From contig CAWIOS010000009.1 in assembly GCA_963837815.1 (NCBI GenBank), positions 372,001 through 436,000 on the forward strand: a stretch of 64,000 nt of DNA, read 5' to 3'. Position 1 is the stretch's first letter, and every line of letters starts with the position of its first letter. The translations under genes and the position numbers were made by a program. The notes below the pieces were generated by a model that saw only the letters and a list, made by a program, of their open reading frames with translations, did not search any database and was not told the origin of the DNA. Of the stretch, positions 17,305-25,593 are shown in pieces. The stretch is from Fen-1273 sp963837815. Lineage in GTDB: Bacteria > Bacteroidota > Ignavibacteria > UBA10030 > UBA6906.

Positions 17305-18567
17305 ATGAACAAAAGACACGACCATGAAAGAACAAACGCGCCGTCCGCGCACCATACGCCCGGGGCGAAAGCAAGGGGTGGCCTCCCCCACGACCGGGTA
17401 GTGGGGTATTACCAGTACGAGTTCCTGAAGTCACTCCTTCACGCCGTCTATACGGGTGCCCTGCCTGATGAGGAGATCGAGATCTACCGGCTCATTGCGC
17501 ACAGTTCCCTAAGCCACAGGCCGCATATCCCTGGCGGTATCGAGACCGGAAGCGGTGTCTTGAAGATGATTCCCGACGGGGTGCTTGAGGCGACGCTCTC
17601 CTATCACGGTGCGCTGTATGAGGTCAATATCTCGAAGGAAACTGTGGACGCCGGGTATCGCCTCCATGTGGTCTACGCACTCGGACTTTCCGAGGACTCG
17701 ACAAGGACGGCGGAACTCGTCGACTACTGCCTCCGCCGTGCGCTTGCCAACTCGAGTTACCGAGGGCGCATGCTGAAGGCGAACCCGGCAGGGATGATGG
17801 AATCGGAGGTCGAGCTCGTCCCTCTTGAGGAGACGGCGCTCGCACCGGAGCACATCCTCCTTCCCGGTGAGACGCAGTCCGCCGTGGAGCTTTTCGTCGG
17901 CGCCGTCTCCCGCTACGGCGAGCTCCGCCGCCCCTTGCGCTATTTGCTCTGCGGGCAGCCGGGCACGGGAAAGACGGAAACCATCCGGGGCATCATACGC
18001 TCCTGCCGCGGAGGGGCCACATTCCTTCTGCCATCGGCACGGCTCAACCTCCGGAAGCTTTTTGAGACAGCTGCCAACTTTGAGCCCGCGGTCGTTGTCC
18101 TGGACGACATCGATCTGGTCTCCGGGGTGAGGCAGAGCGGGACCCCGCAGGCGGAACTCGCCGAGTTCCTCAGTGCGCTGGACGGCCTCGCACGCTCGAA
18201 CACGTTCGTTCTGGCGACGACCAATGACAAGGCCTGGGTCGATGCTGCGGCGTCGCGCCCGGGGAGGTTCGACATGGTGCTCGACATGGACCGGCTCGAC
18301 GCCACGCTCTACAGGGCTCTCCTTGAGGAACGATCGAGCATGGCGGAGGTAAAGGCACTGTTCACAGAGGAGGTCTTTCGGGCCCTGGACGAAAAAAGAA
18401 TCCCGGCAGCGTTCCTCATCACGCTCATCAAGCACCTGGAGATGAGGCAGAGCCTCACTCCCGGTACGCTTACGAGAGAATCCGTGCTCGAGGCGCTCGC
18501 ACGGCTCCACCGGGGGTTCTACAGGCAGGCGAGAGCGGAGGCGGGTTCATTTGGCTTTACAGGGTAA
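17305..18567 (+). CDS. AAA+ ATPase of unknown specificity
   Basis: A 420-residue protein; the ATG at 17305 follows GAGAAAGGAGCACG, an excellent ribosome site. The N-terminal about 200 residues are of unknown type. The AAA+ module follows: Walker A GQPGTGKT at 217-224, Walker B VVVLDDID at 263-270, sensor-1 ATTND at about 304-308 and RPGRFD (arginine-finger region) at 318-323, as in FtsH/Cdc48/proteasomal ATPases. There is no protease domain or membrane segment. A single ATPase domain plus a unique N-terminal domain suggests a remodelling factor acting on a partner encoded nearby. It is the most conserved gene of the accessory block. Confidence 0.75.
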   Translation: MNKRHDHERTNAPSAHHTPGAKARGGLPHDRVVGYYQYEFLKSLLHAVYTGALPDEEIEIYRLIAHSSLSHRPHIPGGIETGSGVLKMIPDGVLEATLSYHGALYEVNISKETVDAGYRLHVVYALGLSEDSTRTAELVDYCLRRALANSSYRGRMLKANPAGMMESEVELVPLEETALAPEHILLPGETQSAVELFVGAVSRYGELRRPLRYLLCGQPGTGKTETIRGIIRSCRGGATFLLPSARLNLRKLFETAANFEPAVVVLDDIDLVSGVRQSGTPQAELAEFLSALDGLARSNTFVLATTNDKAWVDAAASRPGRFDMVLDMDRLDATLYRALLEERSSMAEVKALFTEEVFRALDEKRIPAAFLITLIKHLEMRQSLTPGTLTRESVLEALARLHRGFYRQARAEAGSFGFTG

Positions 18568-18971
18568 AGAATGACAGATTTTTCGTCTATCTCAGGTTCG
18601 GAGAGTCTTTTTGCAGAGCGAACTCCGGCAGGGAGAGTCATTGGGTATGCAAAAAGGAAAGGATCCAGTGCGATGCCTTCATGCAGAACGAACGTGGCCC
18701 CCACCCCGCGGCTTTGGGAGGAGAGTTCCGAGAAGCCTTTTTTGCAGAGCGAACTCCGCTCGGGCCGAGCCAGTGGCGTAGCTGAAGAGATCGGGCAGAG
18801 GAAGAGACTCTCTTTCGCAGAACGACCTGAGATGACACCTGGCAGATGGGGTGGCGGGTCCACGAAAGCCTTTTTTGCAGAACGAACTCCCCCAGGGAGT
18901 TCCGCAGTAACCTCTGCCTGAGCCGTGAATGGGCCAAATAACGAGTGTTTCATAAATGAAAGGAGAACCAT
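18568..18971. other. gene-free region holding a five-copy repeat array
   Basis: The stretch between the ATPase gene and the next operon has no gene I can support; open frames on both strands only translate the repeats. The array is described separately (18608-18890). A GGCTT...AAGCC stem with a following T-run at about 18714-18742 could end transcription of the ATPase gene. Confidence 0.5.
18608..18890 (+). repeat. five direct repeats of TTTTTGCAGARCGAACTCC
   Basis: Copies lie at about 18608-18626, 18678-18696, 18738-18757, 18811-18829 and 18871-18890. The shared core is GCAGA(A/G)CGAAC, usually preceded by a T-run and followed by TCC. The copies start 60-73 bases apart and the spacers differ. 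Reading frames through them are not kept, so the repeat acts at the DNA or RNA level. It fits an array of protein-binding sites, an origin-like iteron set or repeated terminator elements; CRISPR is excluded by repeat decay and unequal spacers without a conserved length. Confidence 0.65.
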
Positions 18972-19445
18972 ATGGGTGAAAAAGTGACAAATGCAGAGTC
19001 TGTTGTTCTTCCGGATCGAATCGTTCCGGATGAAGGACGTGGGGTGCTTCCGCTTCCTCCAAAGGGCCTTGACCGTGCCCAGATAGAATCACGCGTCGCG
19101 GAGTGGCTCGCGGGTGCACTTGAGGCGGCGTCTTCGGCCGAGCTGTACGTGTTTGTCAAGCAGATGGAGTTCGCCGTCAAGCTCGCACTTGAGCGCTTGA
19201 AAGAGCCGGCCTTCGACGCAATCGGCAGACAGCTCGGCGGGCTTTCGGAAGGGGACCTTCTCGGGCACAGGGTGCGCTTGAGCTATCCCCGCGAATGGGT
19301 ATACTCGGAGAATATCGCTGCTCTCAAGGAGCGTCAGAAGCTCGAGCTAAAATCAGCAGAACTCGCCGAGCAGGCTTCCGGCACGGCGCAAAGGATCGAC
19401 AGGCTCGGTGTCATTACCGTGACCTTGAAAGGGGGCTCACGATGA
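18972..19445 (+). CDS. phage-like hypothetical protein
   Basis: A 157-residue cytoplasmic protein with a strong ribosome site (GAAAGGAGAACCAT) before its ATG. The central part AELYVFVKQMEFAVKLALERLKE.AFDAIG, then GHRVRLSYPREWVYSENIAALKERQ and the end DRLGVITVTLKGG, have the layout of small proteins found beside recombination genes in tailed phages (a helical N-terminus, a tyrosine-serine segment, a coiled coil and a closing VTLK strand). I know no defined function. Its stop overlaps the start of the next gene, so the pair is translationally coupled. Confidence 0.55.
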   Translation: MGEKVTNAESVVLPDRIVPDEGRGVLPLPPKGLDRAQIESRVAEWLAGALEAASSAELYVFVKQMEFAVKLALERLKEPAFDAIGRQLGGLSEGDLLGHRVRLSYPREWVYSENIAALKERQKLELKSAELAEQASGTAQRIDRLGVITVTLKGGSR

Positions 19446-20209
19446 ACCTCCAGGGATGCCCTCAGGAGGGCCCGGGAGCGGATCTCCTCGCCAGGATCCT
19501 CCTCAAAGGGGGGGACCTCGCTGTCCTTACGGCCTCAGAAAAGGTGAGCTATGCCGCGGAGCTCTCGAGGAGGCTTTCCCTTGACCCGCTCACGCAGCCC
19601 TTCCGTCTTCTTAAGGTCGAGCGAAGAGAGATCCTCTACTGCACGAAGGCCGGGGCAGAACAGCTCAACCGTCTACATGAGATCAGCCACGAGATCCGCG
19701 AGCGCGAAGAAAGGCACGACATCTATACGGTCTACTCACGCGCCATGCTTCCCGGCGGACGCTTCGTTGACAGCTCGGGGAGTGTCTCCGTTGTGGGACT
19801 TGAGGGTGAGCGGCTGGCAAACGCGATGATGACCGCGGAGACGAAATCGAAGCGGCGCGCCACGTTGAGTCTCCTGGGGCTCGGGCTCCTCTCGGAAGAG
19901 GAAGCACTGACGATTGCCGGTGCCGTACGTGAGCCCCTGGCCTCCGGAGAGACGAACACGGAAGCCTCGACAGCGACTCCGCCACTTCAGCGTCCCTATG
20001 GAGGCGAGCGGTTCCCCTCCGGGCCCTACCGGGGGATGACGCTTGATGAAGTGCGTGCTGCAAAAGGTGAGATTCAGGTCTCCGGCGCAGTCGCCTGGCT
20101 TGAGCGTCAGGCACTCCACGGGGAGTTCACCCGGCACGCCAGGGCATTCCTGGGAGGGGAAGAGTGCGCACCGGGAGCAGCGAATCTGGAGAACGAGAAC
20201 GCCGTATGA
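19442..20209 (+). CDS. phage-type recombination/replication-associated protein
   Basis: A 255-residue protein starting at the ATG at 19442 within the stop of the previous gene. Residues about 25-155 contain a recognisable phage family pattern: L(T)..EKVSYAAELSRRLSLDPLT.PF, then ILYCTKAGAEQLNRLHEIS and LANAMMTAETKSKRRATLSL followed by LGLLSE. This family usually sits in phage recombination cassettes, and I suspect relation to single-strand annealing proteins (RecT/Red-beta type); that link is inference. The C-terminal part has PYGGERFPSGPYRGMTLDEVR, like the small exonuclease-associated YxG motif found at the end of related phage proteins. It closes the + strand run of the accessory block. Confidence 0.55.
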   Translation: MNLQGCPQEGPGADLLARILLKGGDLAVLTASEKVSYAAELSRRLSLDPLTQPFRLLKVERREILYCTKAGAEQLNRLHEISHEIREREERHDIYTVYSRAMLPGGRFVDSSGSVSVVGLEGERLANAMMTAETKSKRRATLSLLGLGLLSEEEALTIAGAVREPLASGETNTEASTATPPLQRPYGGERFPSGPYRGMTLDEVRAAKGEIQVSGAVAWLERQALHGEFTRHARAFLGGEECAPGAANLENENAV

Positions 20210-20231
20210 GGCTCTCTCCTGACGATGTGCG

Positions 20232-20656
20232 TCAGTCTCCCCCGGGGTGGACGTTGGTCAGGACTCCGCCGGAGATTTTCCGGTTGATGGAAAAGGAAAC
20301 GGTGGACGAAATTTCGCTTGCCCACGATCTTGGTCCCTCGGAAGCCAGGGACGGGTCCACGGTGCTCGCCTGGATCGAAGAGCAGGTCTCGATGAAGTAT
20401 GAACCGTTCGCGTTCGTTGGCTTGTTCGTCAGAAGCGTTATGGCGCTTGTCACGAGAAGCGAGAACGAGTTGCCGCCGCCGCCGAGCGACGTCGGCCTGC
20501 GATAGAATTGCTGTGCCCGTGATGCCAGGTTTACCAGGTCGTTGCTGAGCGCATCACGGTCGCGTTGATCGCGCTGTCGGAGAACATCGTGATCCCGACC
20601 GCGATACCCACGACGATGACGCCGAGGATGATCAGAAGAAGTTGTTGCTGTCCCAT
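20232..20656 (-). pseudogene. pilin-like small membrane protein, frameshifted
   Basis: Read on the - strand from the ATG ending at 20656, the protein begins MGQQQLLLIILGVIVVGIAV, a single membrane segment as in type IV pilin-like proteins, and runs to GITMFSDSAINA. A one-base deletion then breaks the frame near 20554. In the shifted frame the family continues: DALSNDLVNLASRAQQFYRR, P, TSLGGGGNSF, then VTSAITLLTNKPTNANGSYF and on to the stop at 20232. I recognise this start and the ND(L)VNLA..AQQ(F/Y)YRRP segment from small proteins of Ignavibacteria-like genomes. A GGGGGG(T)AG purine run precedes the ATG. It may be a real pseudogene or a base-calling error. Confidence 0.65.
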
Positions 20657-21568
20657 TATCTACCCCCCCCCATTGAGTGGTTGATGTGTGATTTTAGTAA
20701 CGCGAGAACACTTCCCTCGGACGTAGCCAGCATACACATCGGTGTTTGTGGGGGGTGGGACTGCGAGCTTCGTCCTTGCCCGATCACAATAGTGAAGATG
20801 TATCCGACCAGTCGTGATGATGCACACACTGATTCCGGTTTGGAATGCTCCCAATGCCGTGGCGTGCCGGTAGTCATACGAAGGACGTCAAACACAGTTA
20901 GTTTCAAGGCCTCGCGGCCGATCTCCAGTTTGGGACAGTGGACGCAGGCGTTCGATCAGATGAATATCTACGCTTCCGATGCATTATCGCCCGAAAATGG
21001 GCCTCGTCGGGCACCTCCTGGAGGAAACGATCCACCTCCCCACGGGCCCATCGATCTAAAGGGGCGCGGTCATCGCGAAGGTGGTTTCGAACGGTTTGTA
21101 GGAGGGCAATTGAATCCTGAATTCTCTTGTGGGCTTATTTTTCCGCCCTACTGGCGTTTTCGGGGTCTAGACGGGCAGGATTCCGCAGAATTTGCGACAA
21201 CGGCAAGCTCTGGAGAGGGGCACAGGCCTGAGTGACTTCAATCGGGAGCAAATGGACAACGTGGAACCCGTCGGTGGAGCAGAGCAGGGGATGAAGGTTC
21301 TATCCGAGATGAACTCCCTTGACGACGATCACGACGAATTTGTGAAGAGCTTAGCGCCGATGGTGAGGGTCCTGTAAAGGGGGCGTATTGGGCACGATGG
21401 CTCGGCCATCACTGCGGAGAAGGCAATCCCTTTGCGGAAAGGGCCTGAAGTCGCGGACTGCTTTGGAGCGTGTTGTCCGAAAGCGGGACACGCGAGATAG
21501 TTGCTGTCTCATCGGGCAGTGTGTGTCACCGCCCGGTGAGCCACGCTGTGGTGGTAGAATGATAGCAG
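20657..21568. other. long gene-poor stretch
   Basis: No gene can be supported over about 900 bases. Open frames (for example 20642-21235 on +) lack ribosome sites and recognisable domains. One short frame, 21192-21377 (+), ends in DNVEPVGGAEQGMKVLSEMN and LDDDHDEFVKSLAPMVRVL, and has protein-like composition, so it may be a remnant. A run of nine C bases sits at 20664-20672. GGGACAGTGGACGCAGGCG at 20932-20950 resembles the repeats at 7419 and 8697. Confidence 0.4.
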
Positions 21569-22039
21569 CTAGATCCTTGATGCAATGATTTTAGCAAGGG
21601 CAATGACCTGTTCTATCGTCAGCCGGGTTGTTTTCCAGTCACTCCCGATGTACGTTGCAAGAGACACCGACGTATCTCCTTTTCTGCAGAACAGGAAGTA
21701 CGGACTGTTGCCGGGGGGTCCGATGAACGCCTCATCTCCTAAGCCGGGGACAAGCTCCTTGACATTACTTTTCTGCAGTTTGTTTGATTCATACATCTTC
21801 CGACCAGCCATTTTTTGTGCCATCAGGATAAGCTCCCCATTATTGTTGGCGAAATTGAATTCACCTCCAGCGCCTTTGGAGGCGTCGTAGGGGACGAGAT
21901 GTACCCCCTTGAGACCCGTCACCTTTTCGATATCCTGAACGGTGATATAGGGCCCCGTTGGTTTTTGAGCCGATGCAGTGACGGCCACAATCATTGACAA
22001 TACCACCAATCGGCCCAGACCCTTCATGTTTGATTTCAT
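21569..22039 (-). CDS. secreted hypothetical protein
   Basis: A 156-residue protein. The ATG at 22039 is supported by AGGAGACACTT just upstream on the - strand, and by a signal peptide right at the start (MKSNMKGLGRLVVLSMIVAV, then TASAQ). The mature part has ITVQDIEKVTGLKGVHLVPY, GGEFNFANNNGELILMAQKM, then VPGLGDEAFIGP and YFLFCRKGDTSVSLATYIG. This layout (a domain-like start and a GDEAF/GxxxY centre) resembles small periplasmic proteins that I cannot assign to a family. Isolated gene, own promoter expected between 22040 and 22100. Confidence 0.65.
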   Translation of the reverse strand: MKSNMKGLGRLVVLSMIVAVTASAQKPTGPYITVQDIEKVTGLKGVHLVPYDASKGAGGEFNFANNNGELILMAQKMAGRKMYESNKLQKSNVKELVPGLGDEAFIGPPGNSPYFLFCRKGDTSVSLATYIGSDWKTTRLTIEQVIALAKIIASRI

Positions 22040-22615
22040 AAGTGTCTCCTGATGATTGAATGAGGAGTAACGCGACCCCGGTGCGAGAATTCGTGCACGA
22101 CACGGCGTGATAGTAATGACGATTATACCAGGAATCAAGCCTGAGACGGAGAACCATCATCCTTCTTCGGAGCTCAACGCCGAGTGCGAAGAGGTACGGA
22201 TGGACTTTTCGCATGCACAAGATAGCTGTTGAAGTGGTAGGACTATTGGCTCTGCGTGGGAAATTCCCCTCTTCTCCTTCGGGATTGCTGACAATCCGGT
22301 CCCTCTCCGAATCGCTCACGACATAGTCCGAATTCAACACCTGCGGCTTGAGAGACCGGCGGTCGGTCTGAAAGATGTGCAATTTTGATCCTGGCATGCC
22401 GCCTCGTGACCCACTGGGTGTGCCACCGATTCCCCGACGCGCCGATTGCTTTTCCCCAAGCATTTACATAAGCTCATCGTCATCCGTACTCTTCTCCGAT
22501 CTTAATGCGGCCGCCCCCGCCGGGATAGTTCTTCCACGGAAGCCATGCCCTGCCGAAGTATTGGAGCGGCCGTCGCCGGGTTCATCATCCTCGTCCACTA
22601 CGAAAGGCAGAGCAT
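22040..22615. other. intergenic region
   Basis: No gene supported. A - strand frame passing through 22139-22463 (with SDYVVSDSERDRIVSNPEGE in it) has no matching ribosome site, and its right part is GC-rich and repetitive; it could be a decayed gene. No repeats or hairpins of note were found. Confidence 0.35.
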
Positions 22616-24928
22616 ATGAATCATTATCTCGCCATTGCCCGCTTCGCTGTGTGTTGCCTCGCACTCTGTCCATGGCTGCACCCGGATGCGATGTGTTTAC
22701 CCCGCGGGCACAAAGGCCCCGGAGGCTCGGCGCTGACGGAAACGCGGGAAGGTGTGCCCCGGCAGCCACCGTTACGCAGCGGCATCAGTGACACGGCGCG
22801 TGCGCCGGTGGACTACGTCGATCCCAGAATCGGCGTCCTCGATGAGGAAAGCAATTGTGTCATCGGGCCACAGATCCCGTTCGGATCCATCAACCCGAGC
22901 CCGGAAACGCCTTCCGGTTCTCACGATGGCTATTCACCAACAGAGCCGATCCGGGGCTTCGGGCAACTTCATGCCAGCGGTACGGGGTGGGGAAAGTACG
23001 GCGAGGTTTTCGTTTCTCCCCAGGTTGGGTTGGCCGTTGATGAGAGAGCGCACGAGTCGCCCAAGACGGACGAGCGCGCCACAGCGTATGAATACTCCGT
23101 GACACTGACGCGTTACCACGCACGCGTGGAGGTGACCCCCGCACGGCACTCCGCCATATACCGGTTCACCTTTCCCGCATCGGATTCTGCAAGCGTCCTG
23201 ATCGACCTGACACACAACATTCCAATGGACATCGCACCTGAGATCGGCGGCAGGGTGTCAGCAGGAGAGATCTCGATTGACACGTCGGGGGAGTGGACCA
23301 TCCGCGGGTCCGGGACCTATCGAGGTGGATTCGGTCAGGGCGACTATCAAGTGTTCTTCTGTGCCGTCTTTGACCGGAAACCATCAGCGTTTGGCACGTG
23401 GAGTAACGGAAGGGTCAGTGACCGTGCCTCCCGGGGACAGATCGAGCGCGTCAATGACCGCGTCGGCGCGTTTCTCATCTTCCGTGCAACGAAGGACGAG
23501 CCGGTGCTTATGAAGATCGCCGTTTCGCTCAAAAGCACTGCGCGTGCCGCTGAATGGCTTGCCAGGGAGATCCCCCGGTGGGACTATGCTGCAGTGCGGG
23601 ACAAGGCGAGAGCCTCCTGGAACGGTGAATTGGGCAAGATCGAAGTCGAGGGTGGGAGCGACACGCTCAAGACACTTTTTTATACGGCTCTTTACCACGC
23701 CATGCTGATGCCGCGGGACAGGACATCGGACATCACCGGCTACCCGGACGGGATCCCTCTCTGGGACGACCAGTACGCCGTCTGGGACACATGGCGCACC
23801 GTCTTTCCGCTGATGGCCCTTCTGAATCCGCAGATGGTTGCAGGGAACGTAAACTCCTTTGTTGCACGGTATGCCGTGAACGGGAAGGTCAAGGACTCGT
23901 TCATCGCCGGAATAGACATGGATGAAGAGCAGGGGGGAAACGATATTGACAACATCGTTGCCGATGCGTTTGTCAAGGACGTCCCCGGTGTCGACTGGAA
24001 CGCGGCGTACCGGCTCGTCAAGCACGATGCGGAGAGCCAGCGCAAGGGGTGGGAAGGTGGCCCTGACTCGGTTCGTTCGGACATACCGACGGGAGCGTAT
24101 CGGACGCTGGGATGGATCCCGGCGGGCATCATGTCATGCTCAAAGACGCTGGAGTATGCTTATAATGATTTCTGCGCGTCGGAAATGGCGGCCCGTCTGG
24201 ACACGCCCGGTGTCTCCGCGCGGTACGCGCAACGGAGCGGGCTCTGGACAGCGCTCTGGAATCCGGATGCGACAAGCGACGGATACAGGGGCTTCATTGT
24301 GCCCCGGACCGCGGAGGGGCAGTTCGTAACAATTGACCCCAGGAAGTCCTGGGGGTCCTGGAAGGAGTACTTCTATGAGGGCAGCTCGTGGACCTATTCG
24401 TATTTTGTCCCCCATCAGTTCCCCGTGCTTGTGCGTCTGTGCGGGGGGAAGCGCTCCTTTGGCTCACGACTCGAGTACGCACTCGAGAACAATCTCATCG
24501 ACTATTCCAACGAACCTGCATTCCTTGCCATGCATGCGTTCCACTACGCCGACCGCCCCGATCTGGCGAGCCGCTGGGTCCGTGCACTCATGCGCACAGG
24601 CTATTCCCTGCGCGGCTATCCTGGCAACGACGATAGCGGAGCCATGGGGTCATGGTATGTGTTTGCGGCGCTCGGGTTCTTCCCGAACGCCGGGCAGCCG
24701 CTGTACTATCTCCACGGGCCTTCCTTCTCAAAGATCACGGTGCATCTCGCGGGAGGGAAACTCCTCTCAATTCTCGGTCAGCATGCATCGGCGGACAACA
24801 TCTATATCCAGTCGCTCAGCGTGAACGGCAAGCCGTATCATCGCTCAATCCTTCCGCACGCGCTGATCAAGGATGGGGGAACGTTGGAATTTGTCATGGG
24901 GCCCCGGCCCGGGATCTGGACCAGATAG
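22616..24928 (+). CDS. GH92 alpha-mannosidase
   Basis: A 770-residue GH92 family enzyme, a calcium-dependent exo-alpha-mannosidase that trims mannose from N-glycans or yeast mannan. Family features in order: PVDYVDPRIGV, PFGSINPSPETP, DGYSPTEPIRGFGQLHASGTG, the central catalytic region with DEEQGGNDIDNIVADAFVKD and SKTLEYAYNDFCASEMA, and the C-terminal YPGNDDSGAMGSWYVFAALG, where the family's catalytic aspartates lie. The N-terminus is hydrophobic (YLAIARFAVCCLALCP), probably a signal peptide, followed by an 35-residue variable stretch. The length is typical. It is a single gene, transcribed apart from the VanZ-like gene that follows. Confidence 0.92.
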   Translation: MNHYLAIARFAVCCLALCPWLHPDAMCLPRGHKGPGGSALTETREGVPRQPPLRSGISDTARAPVDYVDPRIGVLDEESNCVIGPQIPFGSINPSPETPSGSHDGYSPTEPIRGFGQLHASGTGWGKYGEVFVSPQVGLAVDERAHESPKTDERATAYEYSVTLTRYHARVEVTPARHSAIYRFTFPASDSASVLIDLTHNIPMDIAPEIGGRVSAGEISIDTSGEWTIRGSGTYRGGFGQGDYQVFFCAVFDRKPSAFGTWSNGRVSDRASRGQIERVNDRVGAFLIFRATKDEPVLMKIAVSLKSTARAAEWLAREIPRWDYAAVRDKARASWNGELGKIEVEGGSDTLKTLFYTALYHAMLMPRDRTSDITGYPDGIPLWDDQYAVWDTWRTVFPLMALLNPQMVAGNVNSFVARYAVNGKVKDSFIAGIDMDEEQGGNDIDNIVADAFVKDVPGVDWNAAYRLVKHDAESQRKGWEGGPDSVRSDIPTGAYRTLGWIPAGIMSCSKTLEYAYNDFCASEMAARLDTPGVSARYAQRSGLWTALWNPDATSDGYRGFIVPRTAEGQFVTIDPRKSWGSWKEYFYEGSSWTYSYFVPHQFPVLVRLCGGKRSFGSRLEYALENNLIDYSNEPAFLAMHAFHYADRPDLASRWVRALMRTGYSLRGYPGNDDSGAMGSWYVFAALGFFPNAGQPLYYLHGPSFSKITVHLAGGKLLSILGQHASADNIYIQSLSVNGKPYHRSILPHALIKDGGTLEFVMGPRPGIWTR

Positions 24929-25182
24929 AGGATCGTATGTGGAACGATCCCATAACCCGCGGGGCGCTTGAGGTGTCTGCGACGATCCGTGATGTATTCA
25001 TTGTCAGTCTTTTATTGCAATTACTCGGGATCGCCTGACGCCTGATTTACAATGTCCACGCGGCGGGTAGTACTCCTACAGCAGCAAGGGAAACAAAACG
25101 CGCGTTGCAATTCCGCCGCGTAAGCGTTACATTACTGGATCAGGTTAACAGGGGCAGGAATATTCCGGGAGAACAGAGAGAT

Positions 25183-25587
25183 TTGAACCGATATGGCGTG
25201 AAGTACCTGCTTCCTGTGGTTCTCTGGATGCTTCTCATATTCATAAGCAGTTCGATCCCCGCCGACGACTTCCCCCAGGTGCAATTCTGGGGATGGGCGA
25301 AGCTCATTCACCTCATTTACTACGGCGTCCTCTGTTTCCTGGTTCAGCGTGCAGCGACCCACCAGTCCCGGTTTCCGCTGCTCGCGCGCCACTCCTACAT
25401 TGTCAGCGTCATATTCGCCGTTCTGTACGGCGCGTCGGACGAATATCATCAGCTTTCGACTCCCGGGAGGCACGGCCAGTTCACCGACGTGTTTATCGAT
25501 GCGGCGGGGGCGTCCCTTTTCCTCCTCGGGTACTGGGTGTACCGTTCGTTCAGGCCGGGGAAAACCGAAGGGGCGGGAGGAAGTTAG
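25183..25587 (+). CDS. VanZ family membrane protein
   Basis: About 134 residues. The C-terminal part has the VanZ signature DEYHQLSTPGRHGQFTDVFIDAAGA, and hydrophobic segments lie at about residues 8-22 (LPVVLWMLLIFISSS), 40-55, 70-88 and 110-125. VanZ proteins are small membrane proteins linked to teicoplanin resistance in enterococci; in other bacteria their role is unknown. I prefer the TTG at 25183, preceded by CGGGAGAACAGAGAGA; the frame is also open back to 25105. It is followed after only 6 bases by the convergent - strand gene. Confidence 0.75.
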   Translation: MNRYGVKYLLPVVLWMLLIFISSSIPADDFPQVQFWGWAKLIHLIYYGVLCFLVQRAATHQSRFPLLARHSYIVSVIFAVLYGASDEYHQLSTPGRHGQFTDVFIDAAGASLFLLGYWVYRSFRPGKTEGAGGS

Positions 25588-25593
25588 CGGGGC

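Noticed and set aside
18608..18890. CRISPR array.
   Set aside because: Repeats are degenerate, 19 bases long and irregularly spaced (60-73 bases), with no cas genes nearby.
20206..20505. A 99-codon + strand frame overlapping the stop of the 19442-20209 gene.
   Set aside because: It is exactly antisense to the better-supported pilin-like protein and has no recognised domain; listed only as an alternative.
20642..21235. A 197-codon + strand frame.
   Set aside because: No ribosome site, no domain, and its start overlaps the N-terminus of the - strand pilin-like gene.
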